From assembly GCF_000744785.1 (NCBI RefSeq), contig NZ_JQMO01000002.1, positions 558,001-622,000 on the forward strand: DNA of 64,000 bases. Direction: 5' to 3'. Origin of the DNA: Kitasatospora azatica KCTC 9699. GTDB lineage: Bacteria; Actinomycetota; Actinomycetes; Streptomycetales; Streptomycetaceae. The position numbers were made by a program, and so were the translations under genes. Shown piece after piece: positions 29,658 to 36,580 of this stretch; position 1 is the first letter of the stretch; every line of letters starts with the position of its first letter. Below the pieces are notes generated by a model, which saw nothing but the letters and a program-made list of their open reading frames with translations, ran no database searches and had not been told where the DNA came from.

Positions 29658-30687
29658 ACGCCGCTGAGAACCGGTAGACGGTCGTGGACCGGTACTCCTC
29701 CCCCGGGCGCAGGACGGTGGAGGGGTATTCAGGCCGGTTCGGCGAGTCGGGGAAGTGCTGGGTCTCCAGCGCGATGCCCGCGTGGGCGGGGTACGGGCGG
29801 GCGGAGCGGCCGGCCAGGGAGCCGTCGAAGTGGTTGCCCGTGTAGACCTGGAGACCCGGCTCGGTGGTCAGGCACTCCACCCGTCGGCCACTGGCCGGAT
29901 GGCTCAACACGGCGGCCCGCCGCAGCCCTTCACCCCTGAGCACCCAGTTGTGGTCGAAGCCGCCGCCCGCCAGGCGGACCTGAGGGTGGTCCTCGTGCAC
30001 CCGGCCGCCGATCAGCGCCGGCTCGGTGAGGTCGAAGGGCGTGCCCGCGACCGCCTCGAACGGCCCGAGCGGGATCAACTCCCCGTCCACGGGCGTGTAG
30101 TGGTCGCCCTCGACCTGGAGCAGATGGTCGAGCACGGTTCCGTCGCCCTCGCCGGCCAGGTTGAAGTACGCGTGGTTGGTGAGGTTGACCACCGTCGGGG
30201 CGTCCGTGGTCGCCCGGTAGCCGATCCGCAGCTCACCGGCGGGGTCGAGCAGGTACGTCACCTCGACCGTGAGCGCTCCCGGAAACCCCTGGTCACCGTC
30301 GGGGCTGTGCAACCGCAGGCGCACTCCGGCCCGTCGGCCTTCCCGGACCGCAACGCCGTCCCAGAGCCGGGTGGCGAAGCCGTCCGGGCCGCCGTGCAGG
30401 GTGTGGCCGTTCGGCTGGGTGGCCAGCCGGCGCACGGTCCCGCCGAGGGGCAGCGCTCCGTCCGCGATGCGGTTGGCGTAGCGGCCGACGGTCGCGCCGA
30501 AGTAACTCGCCGCGCCCAGCAGGTCGTCGGCGCTCTCGCAGCCGAGCACGATGTTCGCTTGACGCCCCTGCCGGTCGGGCGCCCGCAGGGCCTGGAGGCG
30601 AGCACCGAGGCTGAGCACCTCGGCTGTCACGCCCTCTGCGGAGCCGAACGTCCAACGGGTGACTGTCCGTCCGTCCGGAAGGGTCAT
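29656..30687 (-). CDS. galM: aldose 1-epimerase (mutarotase)
   Basis: Interconverts alpha and beta anomers of aldoses (343 residues, cytoplasmic). GCESADDLLGAASYFGATVGRYANRI is the substrate-binding start of the family; NLTNHAYFNLAG holds the catalytic His and LETQHFPDSPN the catalytic Glu. Located just after araA on the same strand, it likely speeds anomer conversion of imported arabinose or galactose. ATG 30687 has AGGA upstream. A terminator separates it from araA, so it may have its own promoter. Confidence 0.93.
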   Translation of the reverse strand: MTLPDGRTVTRWTFGSAEGVTAEVLSLGARLQALRAPDRQGRQANIVLGCESADDLLGAASYFGATVGRYANRIADGALPLGGTVRRLATQPNGHTLHGGPDGFATRLWDGVAVREGRRAGVRLRLHSPDGDQGFPGALTVEVTYLLDPAGELRIGYRATTDAPTVVNLTNHAYFNLAGEGDGTVLDHLLQVEGDHYTPVDGELIPLGPFEAVAGTPFDLTEPALIGGRVHEDHPQVRLAGGGFDHNWVLRGEGLRRAAVLSHPASGRRVECLTTEPGLQVYTGNHFDGSLAGRSARPYPAHAGIALETQHFPDSPNRPEYPSTVLRPGEEYRSTTVYRFSAA

Positions 30688-30770
30688 GGCGGGTTCCTGA
30701 CTGACCGTCAGGTCGCCGGGGGATACGAGTGCGTCGCTCGGCACGGGGCTGCTCCAGATGTCGGCGGAGG

Positions 30771-30807
30771 GGAAAAGAGCGACGCCCGCCACAAGGGGCG
30801 GGCGTCG
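30771..30807 (-). terminator. rho-independent terminator after araA
   Basis: On the minus strand an 11-bp stem (30797-30807 with 30780-30790, 6-nt loop) is followed by GCTCTTTTCCCC, a rare T-run for this genome. It starts 18 nt after the araA stop. Confidence 0.8.
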
Positions 30808-30824
30808 TTTCGGGCGGGCTCGGC

Positions 30825-32333
30825 TCAGAAGCCCTGGGCCAGGCGGTGGTAGGCCTGGTTCCAGCGCAGCTCCTTGGTGAAGCGGCGGATGGTGGTGTCG
30901 GCGTCGATCACGAGCAGCTCGACACCCAGCATCTCGGCCAGGTCGTCCAGCTCTTCGGCACCGATCGCGCTGGAGAGCACGGTGTGGTGCGGGGCGCCGG
31001 CCGTCAGCCAGGCCTCGGTGGAGGTCCGCAGGTCCGGCCGGGGCTGCCAGACGGCCCGGGCGACGGGCAGGTTGGGCAGCGGAGCCGCCGGCTCGACCAC
31101 GTCGATCTCGTTGGCGACCAGTCGGAACCGGTCGCCCATGTCGGCGAGGCCGACCACCACGGCCGGACCGGTCGCGGCATCGAAGACCAGCCGGACCGGG
31201 TCCTCCCGGCCGCCGATGCCGAGCGGGTGGACCTCGCAGGACGGCGTGGCGGAGGCGATGCTCGGGCACACCTCCAGCATGTGCGCGCCCAGGATCAACT
31301 CCCGCCCCGGCTCCAGGTGGTAGGTGTAGTCCTCCATGAAGGAGGTGCCGCCGGGCAGGCCGGCGGAGACCACCTTCAGGGTGCGCAGCAGGACGGAGGT
31401 CTTCCAGTCGCCCTCGCCGCCGAAGCCGTAGCCGTCGGCCATCAGCCGCTGCACCGCGAGGCCCGGCAGCTGGCGAAGCCCGCCGAGGTCCTCGAAGTTG
31501 GTGGTGAAGGCCTTGAAGCCGCCCTGGTCGAGGAAGCCGCGCAGGCCGAGTTCGATGCGTGCGGCGTAGCGGAGCGAGTCGTGCCGCTCGCCGCCGGCCC
31601 GCAGCTCGGGTGCCAGCCGGTAGGCCTCGTCGTACTCCTTGACGAGCTCGGTGACGTCGCCGTCAGTGGTCGCGTCGACCGCATCGACCAGGTCGTTGAC
31701 ACCGTAGGTGTTGACCGAGACGCCGAAGCGGCGCTGGGCCTCGACCTTGTCGCCCTCGGTGACGGCGACATCGCGCATGTTGTCGCCGAAGCGGGCCAGC
31801 TTGAGGCTGCGCAGCTCGGCGCGGCCGGCGGCGGCGCGGGCCCAGGAGCCGATCCGGCGGGCCACCGTCGGGTCGCTGACGTGCCCGGCGACGGTCTTGC
31901 GGGCGACGCCCAGGCGGGACTGGATGAAGCCGAACTCGCGGTCGCCGTGGGCGGCCTGGTTCAGGTTCATGAAGTCCATGTCGATGGAGTGCCAAGGCAG
32001 TTCGACGTTGGCCTGGGTGTGCAGGTGGAGCAGCGGCTTCTGCAGGGCGTCCAGGCCGGCGATCCACATCTTGGCCGGGGAGAAGGTGTGCATCCAGGCG
32101 ATCAGGCCGATGCAGTTGTCGTCGGAGTTGGCCTCCAGGCAGATCCGGCGGATCGCGCCGGCGTCCGTGAGCACCGGCTTCCAGATCACCGTGACCGGGA
32201 TGTCGGAGGCCGCGTCGAGCGTGCCGGCTATCTGCTGCGACTGGGCGGCGACCTGGCGCAGCGTCTCCTCGCCGTAGAGTCCCTGACTTCCCGTCAGGAA
32301 CCAGACCTCGCGCCCCGCGAGCGACTTCGTCAT
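30825..32333 (-). CDS. araA: L-arabinose isomerase
   Basis: Converts L-arabinose to L-ribulose (502 residues, the usual length). [16 protein letters not shown] is the hallmark N-terminus; [38 protein letters not shown] and [15 protein letters not shown] hold the substrate and metal-site residues (Glu and His). Last of the araB-araD-araA operon; 12 nt separate it from araD. AAAAGGAG precedes ATG 32333. Confidence 0.97.
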   Translation of the reverse strand: MTKSLAGREVWFLTGSQGLYGEETLRQVAAQSQQIAGTLDAASDIPVTVIWKPVLTDAGAIRRICLEANSDDNCIGLIAWMHTFSPAKMWIAGLDALQKPLLHLHTQANVELPWHSIDMDFMNLNQAAHGDREFGFIQSRLGVARKTVAGHVSDPTVARRIGSWARAAAGRAELRSLKLARFGDNMRDVAVTEGDKVEAQRRFGVSVNTYGVNDLVDAVDATTDGDVTELVKEYDEAYRLAPELRAGGERHDSLRYAARIELGLRGFLDQGGFKAFTTNFEDLGGLRQLPGLAVQRLMADGYGFGGEGDWKTSVLLRTLKVVSAGLPGGTSFMEDYTYHLEPGRELILGAHMLEVCPSIASATPSCEVHPLGIGGREDPVRLVFDAATGPAVVVGLADMGDRFRLVANEIDVVEPAAPLPNLPVARAVWQPRPDLRTSTEAWLTAGAPHHTVLSSAIGAEELDDLAEMLGVELLVIDADTTIRRFTKELRWNQAYHRLAQGF

Positions 32334-32345
32334 GAGTGACTCCTT

Positions 32346-33017
32346 TTACTGGGCCGCGGGCTGCTGGCCGTAGACATTCTGGTAACGGTAGTTGAGGCTG
32401 TCGATGTCCGACTGGGCGATCGGCAGCGGCTCCCCGAGCTGGCGGGAGATGTGGACGGTGCGGGCGACGTCCTCGCACATCACGGCCGCCTTGACCGCGG
32501 CCTTGGCGTCCTTGCCGATGGTGAAGACGCCGTGGCTCTTCATCAGGACGGCGGGCGAGCGGTGGCCCTTGAGGGTGTCGACGATGCCGCGGCCGATCGA
32601 GTCGTCGCCGATCAGGGCGAACGGTCCGATCGGGATCTCGGCGCCGAACTCGTCGGCCATCGCGGTCAGGACGCACGGCACGGCCTCGCCGCGGGCCGCC
32701 CAGGCGCAGGAGTAGGTGGAGTGGGTGTGCACCACTCCCCCGACCTCGGGCATGTGCCGGTAGACGTAGGCGTGCGCGGCGGTGTCGGAAGAGGGCGAGT
32801 AGTCGCCCTCGACGACGTTGCCGTCCAGATCGCAGAGGATCATGTTCTCCGGCGCCAGCTCGTCGTAGGAGACTCCGCTGGGCTTGATGACCATCAGGTC
32901 CTCGCCGGGGACCCGGGCAGAGACATTGCCGGCCGTCCAGACCACCAGGTTGTAGCGGACCAGTTCCTGGTGGAGGTCGCTGACCTGGCGGCGGATGAGG
33001 TCGATGGTGGCGTTCAC
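32346..33017 (-). CDS. araD: L-ribulose-5-phosphate 4-epimerase
   Basis: Final arabinose enzyme, producing D-xylulose 5-phosphate (223 residues). GNVSAR, VIKPSGVSYDEL, the metal motif VHTHSTYSCAWAA and MKSHGVF (third His) identify class II aldolase/AraD. Its GTG overlaps the araB stop (GTGA, 33014-33017), so translation is coupled. Confidence 0.96.
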   Translation of the reverse strand: MNATIDLIRRQVSDLHQELVRYNLVVWTAGNVSARVPGEDLMVIKPSGVSYDELAPENMILCDLDGNVVEGDYSPSSDTAAHAYVYRHMPEVGGVVHTHSTYSCAWAARGEAVPCVLTAMADEFGAEIPIGPFALIGDDSIGRGIVDTLKGHRSPAVLMKSHGVFTIGKDAKAAVKAAVMCEDVARTVHISRQLGEPLPIAQSDIDSLNYRYQNVYGQQPAAQ

Positions 33018-34711
33018 AGGGCCTCGCTCGGGTTGGTCAGGGCGGTGTTGCGGATGTGGCGCAGGCGGTGCAGCAGCTTGTCCGGGCCGGTGCCGAAGTG
33101 GTCGTGCAGCGCGCGGTACTCGGCGAACAGCTCGTCGTAGGCGTCGGCGTCGGCCGGGTTCGGCTGGTACGCCCCCTCGCTCTTGCGGCCCATCGCGGCG
33201 GCGGCGGAGCGGACGTCGGGGTGGGCCCCGGCGGCGACGGCGGCGTGGATGGCGGAGCCGAGGGCCGGGCCCTGCTCGGACTCGGCGAGCGAGACCGGGC
33301 GGCGCAGCACGTCGGCGTAGATCTGCATCAGCAGGGCGTTCTTCTTCAGGCCACCCGTGACGATGAACTCGTGGACCGGCACGCCTCCCTGCTCCAGGGC
33401 CTCGACGATGACCCGGGTGCCGAAGGCGGTGGCCTCCAGCAGGGCCCGGTAGACCTCCTCGGGGCGGGTGGCGAGGGTGAGGCCGACGATCACGCCGGAG
33501 AGGTGGTGGTCGACCAGGGTGGAGCGGTTGCCGTTCATCCAGTCCAGCGCCACCAGGCCGTGCCCGCCGACGGGCTGGGCGGCGGCCTTGCGGGTGAGCA
33601 GCTGGTGCGGGTCCTCGCCGGCGGCCTCGGCCTCGGCCAGGTAGTCGGCGGGCAGGCCCTGGCGCAGCCACCAGGCGAAGATGTCGCCGACGGCGCTCTG
33701 CCCGGCCTCGTAGCCGTAGGAGCCGGCCACGATGCCGCCCTCGACGACGCCGCAGATGCCGGGGACGTCGGCGAGGTCGGCGCCGTTCACGACGTGGCAG
33801 GTGGAGGTGCCCATGATGGCGAGCAGCTGGCCGTTCTCGACGGCCCGCGCGGCGGGCGCGGCGACGTGCGCGTCGACGTTGCCGGCGGCGACCGCGATGC
33901 CCTCCGGCAGGCCGGTCCACTCGGCCGCCTCGGCGGTGAGCGAGCCGACCCGGGAACCGAGCGCGGCGAGCGGGTGCTCCAGCCGGGTGCGGGCGAAGTC
34001 GGCGAACTCGGGGTGCAGCGCGGCCAGGTACTCCTCGCTGGGGTAGCTGCCGTCCTGGTGGATGCCCTTGTAGCCGGCGGTGCAGGTGTTGCGGCTCTCG
34101 GCGCCGGTGAGCTGCCAGACGATCCAGTCGGCGGCCTCGATCCAGCGCTCGCAGGCGGCGTAGACCTCCGGGTCCTCCTCCAGGACCTGAAGCGCCTTGG
34201 CGTACTGCCACTCGGCGGAGATCTTGCCGCCGTAGCGGGAGATCCACTTCTCGCCGCGGGCGTGGGCCAGGGCGTTGATCCGGTCCGCCTGGCCCTGGGC
34301 GGCGTGGTGCTTCCAGAGCTTGGGCCAGGCGTGCGGGTGCGCGGCCCAGGCGGCGGTCTCGGCGAGCGGGGTGCCGTCGGCCAGTGCGGGGAGCACGGTG
34401 CAGGCGGTGAAGTCGGTGGCGATGCCGATGACGTCGGCGGGGTCGATCCCGGCGGCGGCGATCGCGGCGGGGACGGCGATGCGCAGGACCTCGCGCCAGT
34501 CCTCGGGGTGCTGCAGGGCCCAGTCGGGCGGGAGCGGCCGGCCGGTGCCGGGCAGCTCGTGCTCGATGACGGCGTGCGGGTACGGGTGGACGGCGGTCCC
34601 GAGCTCCTCACCGTCGCGCACGCGGACCACCACGGCTCGACCGGAGAGCGTGCCGTAGTCGACGCCGACGACAAAGCTTTCCGAGTCCCGACTGGCAGGG
34701 GTCACGGTCAC
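33014..34711 (-). CDS. araB: L-ribulokinase
   Basis: Phosphorylates L-ribulose (565 residues, normal length). FGGY fold: VVGVDYGTLSGRAVVV (phosphate loop 1), GIATDFTAC, GGKISAEWQYAKAL, GNVDAHVA, AIMGTSTCH and FIVTGGLKKNALLMQ (adenosine loop). GTG 34711 has GAAGGA upstream. It heads araBDA and is driven from the promoter at 34930-34958, with a leader of about 210 nt. Confidence 0.96.
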   Translation of the reverse strand: MTVTPASRDSESFVVGVDYGTLSGRAVVVRVRDGEELGTAVHPYPHAVIEHELPGTGRPLPPDWALQHPEDWREVLRIAVPAAIAAAGIDPADVIGIATDFTACTVLPALADGTPLAETAAWAAHPHAWPKLWKHHAAQGQADRINALAHARGEKWISRYGGKISAEWQYAKALQVLEEDPEVYAACERWIEAADWIVWQLTGAESRNTCTAGYKGIHQDGSYPSEEYLAALHPEFADFARTRLEHPLAALGSRVGSLTAEAAEWTGLPEGIAVAAGNVDAHVAAPAARAVENGQLLAIMGTSTCHVVNGADLADVPGICGVVEGGIVAGSYGYEAGQSAVGDIFAWWLRQGLPADYLAEAEAAGEDPHQLLTRKAAAQPVGGHGLVALDWMNGNRSTLVDHHLSGVIVGLTLATRPEEVYRALLEATAFGTRVIVEALEQGGVPVHEFIVTGGLKKNALLMQIYADVLRRPVSLAESEQGPALGSAIHAAVAAGAHPDVRSAAAAMGRKSEGAYQPNPADADAYDELFAEYRALHDHFGTGPDKLLHRLRHIRNTALTNPSEAL

Positions 34712-34912
34712 GTTCTCATCCTTCGTGGGGGAGATCGGCGGTTTGACCGGTCGCCGACGCGTACGAGTCTTCGCAGCGCGTCGGCGACCGGCTTTTCCCG
34801 TTCCGCGACCTCACCCTCAAGAGGGCGGAACATTGGGCCGCCGGCTGGGCAGGACCGAAGCGGGGGGAGTCCTGCCCTGCCGGCGGAGCGAGGATCGCCC
34901 GGAGGCGAGGTC

Positions 34913-34958
34913 TGTTAACGCTCACCAGGATTGTTAACGCTCACATGGTTCGTGTCAA
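34913..34958 (-). promoter_or_regulatory. araBDA promoter with two LacI-type operators
   Basis: On the minus strand: -35 TTGACA (34953-34958), 17-nt spacer, -10 AACAAT (34930-34935). Operator 1, TGTGAGCGTTAACA (34932-34945), begins 7 nt after the -35 box and overlaps the -10. Operator 2 (34913-34926, 13 of 14 identical) lies 19 nt downstream, near +10. The 7-nt offset matches the importer promoter exactly. Confidence 0.8.
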
Positions 34959-35141
34959 GGCGCGCGACACGGGAAGACGCGGTCGCGGGACATCAGCACG
35001 ACACACGGGCGAAACCGGACGACCGGCGACCGCTAAGCGTTCGAAGGGCACAACAGACTTGAGCGCAAAGGCACTCGAGGAACTCACGAACCGTCAATTC
35101 AGACTTTGGTCGCCGCCGCAAGACCTGGTGACGCCCGACTC

Positions 35142-35155
35142 TGTGAGCGTTAACA
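35142..35155 (+). promoter_or_regulatory. orphan LacI-type operator facing a gene remnant
   Basis: TGTGAGCGTTAACA, identical to araB operator 1 but inverted. GTGACG (35128-35133), one change from the importer's -35 TTGACG, lies 8 nt before it, and ACACT follows. No intact gene is downstream; only the ABC-ATPase fragment at 35163-35222. It may still act on araB from 200 bp away. Nothing else is recognisable in 34959-35141. Confidence 0.55.
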
Positions 35156-35162
35156 ACACTCG

Positions 35163-35222
35163 GTCGCCGACCTCACCCCCGAGGAGGTCACCGAGGAGCG
35201 GCTGATCCGCGAGATGGTCGGC
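35163..35222 (+). pseudogene. fragment of a sugar ABC-transporter ATPase
   Basis: The frame reads VADLTPEEVTEERLIREMVG, like the end of the first ABC domain in MmsA/RbsA proteins (compare [12 protein letters not shown] in the neighbouring mmsA). After the Gly the similarity ends (AWPVG instead of the usual RD/RE), and a stop codon lies at 35151-35153 upstream. Twenty codons only, so homology is inferred from the motif. Confidence 0.45.
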
Positions 35223-35259
35223 GCCTGGCCCGTCGGGAGGAGCGCCTGTCCGGTCCAGC

Positions 35260-35308
35260 GGTCGGGCCGCCGTACGACGCCAGGAAGGCGCCGCACGGCG
35301 GCCCGACC
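35260..35308 (-). terminator. hairpin terminator after the LacI-family gene
   Basis: GGTCGGGCCGCCGT pairs perfectly with 35295-35308 (14 bp) around a 21-nt loop, about 30 nt beyond the stop of the regulator gene. Confidence 0.7.
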
Positions 35309-35338
35309 GACGACCGGAGCCTTCGGGGGCGGCGCGGA

Positions 35339-36385
35339 TCAGCGGCGGGGGGCCGGGCCCGCGCTGCGGCGCAGCACCATCTCGGACGAGATCTGCACGT
35401 GCGTACGGGCGTGCGGCACGCCCTCCAGCTCCTCGACGAGGAGTTCCAGGGCTCGTCGGCCCAGCTCGCCGAAGTCCTGACGCACCGTGGTGAGCGGCGG
35501 GGTGAAGTAGGCGGCCTCGGGGATGTCGTCGAAGCCGACCACGCTGATGTCCCCCGGGATCGACCGACCGGCCTCGTGCAGGGCGCGCAGCAGGCCGAGG
35601 GCCATGTGGTCGTTGGCGCAGAAGACGGCGGTGACCTCGCTCAGCTCGGCGATCCGCAGGCCCGCCTCGTAGCCCGAGCGCGCGCTCCAGTCGCCGCTCT
35701 CGACAGGCGGCACCGGGGCGCCGGCGGCCTCCAGGGTGCGGCGCCAGCCGTCCTCGCGGTCCTGGCTCTCCATCCAGCCCGCCGGACCCGCCAGATGGTG
35801 CACAGTGCGGTGGCCGAGGTCGAGAAGATTCCGGGTGACGGCCTCGGCGCCGGAGCGGTTGTCCACCGAGACCATGGGCAGCGGCGCCTGCGTACCCGAG
35901 CCCACCGCGACGACCGGGACGGAGCTGGACAGCCGCGCCACCGCGCTCACCGCGGAGGTCTGCGGCGCTATCACCAGCACCCCTTCCACCCCCTGGTCGC
36001 GCAGCCGGTCGACGGCCTCCTGGACCGAGCGGCTGTCCAGGGAGCGCAGGCTGGCCACGCTGACGAAGTACCCCGCGCTGCGCGCGGCCCGCTCGATGCC
36101 GTCCAGCATCGAGGCGGGCCCGTACAGGGTGCTGTCGAAGCTGACCACGCCGAGCGTCTGCGAGCGCCGGGTGACCAGGGCCCGCGCGGCCGAGTTGGGC
36201 CGGTAGTCGAGCTCCCGGATGGCGGCGAGCACCCGCTCCCGGGTGTCCGGGCGGACGTGCGGCGCGCCGTTGAGCACCCGGGACACCGTCTGGTGGGACA
36301 CACCGGCCAGCTTCGCCACATCCGCCATCACCGGCTGGCGCTGCTCCGCCCCGACGGTCTCTGTTCCCACTCGCAGCTCCCTCAT
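35339..36385 (-). CDS. LacI-family repressor, probable arabinose regulator
   Basis: 348 residues: N-terminal helix-turn-helix (MADVAKLAGVSHQTVSRVLNG) with a hinge (YRPNSAARAL), then a periplasmic-binding-like effector domain ending VVGFDDIPEAAYFTPPLTTV. Next to araBDA, with a perfect TGTTAGCGCTAACA 60 nt upstream of its ATG that suggests autoregulation. The LacI-type palindromes before the importer, araBDA and GH54 are its likely targets. The effector is inferred to be L-arabinose or a derivative. It is unrelated to the GntR-type AraR of Bacillus. Confidence 0.88.
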   Translation of the reverse strand: MRELRVGTETVGAEQRQPVMADVAKLAGVSHQTVSRVLNGAPHVRPDTRERVLAAIRELDYRPNSAARALVTRRSQTLGVVSFDSTLYGPASMLDGIERAARSAGYFVSVASLRSLDSRSVQEAVDRLRDQGVEGVLVIAPQTSAVSAVARLSSSVPVVAVGSGTQAPLPMVSVDNRSGAEAVTRNLLDLGHRTVHHLAGPAGWMESQDREDGWRRTLEAAGAPVPPVESGDWSARSGYEAGLRIAELSEVTAVFCANDHMALGLLRALHEAGRSIPGDISVVGFDDIPEAAYFTPPLTTVRQDFGELGRRALELLVEELEGVPHARTHVQISSEMVLRRSAGPAPRR

Positions 36386-36445
36386 CGATGCTGGGCATCC
36401 GACAGCCCTACTGGTACCAGTCTTTCAGACTACCGGTCCCGGGAA

Positions 36446-36459
36446 TGTTAGCGCTAACA
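36446..36459 (-). promoter_or_regulatory. perfect LacI-type operator before the regulator gene
   Basis: TGTTAGCGCTAACA, identical to the GH54 operator, 60 nt upstream of the LacI-family start codon. A convincing promoter pair could not be placed around it. Confidence 0.75.
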
Positions 36460-36495
36460 ACTCCATTTTCGGATGGCCGACGGGCGGCCACCTCC

Positions 36496-36573
36496 CTTCT
36501 CGGACCACGGAGTGCTCCGAGAAGCGCAGCCGCCGACCCCGACCCCGCACAGGCGGGGCCGGGGCCGGCTGCG
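36496..36573 (-). terminator. two adjacent hairpins after GH48
   Basis: 36525-36573 forms a long imperfect GC stem closing on ACAG (outer CGCAGC/GCTGCG), directly followed by a 9-bp perfect stem at 36496-36524 (CTTCTCGGA). Both lie just beyond the GH48 stop at 36581 and separate it from the LacI-family promoter. Confidence 0.7.
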
Positions 36574-36580
36574 GCAGTGC

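Noticed and set aside
34945..35205. 86-codon plus-strand frame in the araB upstream region
   Set aside because: It starts inside the araB operator, has no ribosome site or domain and covers regulatory DNA.
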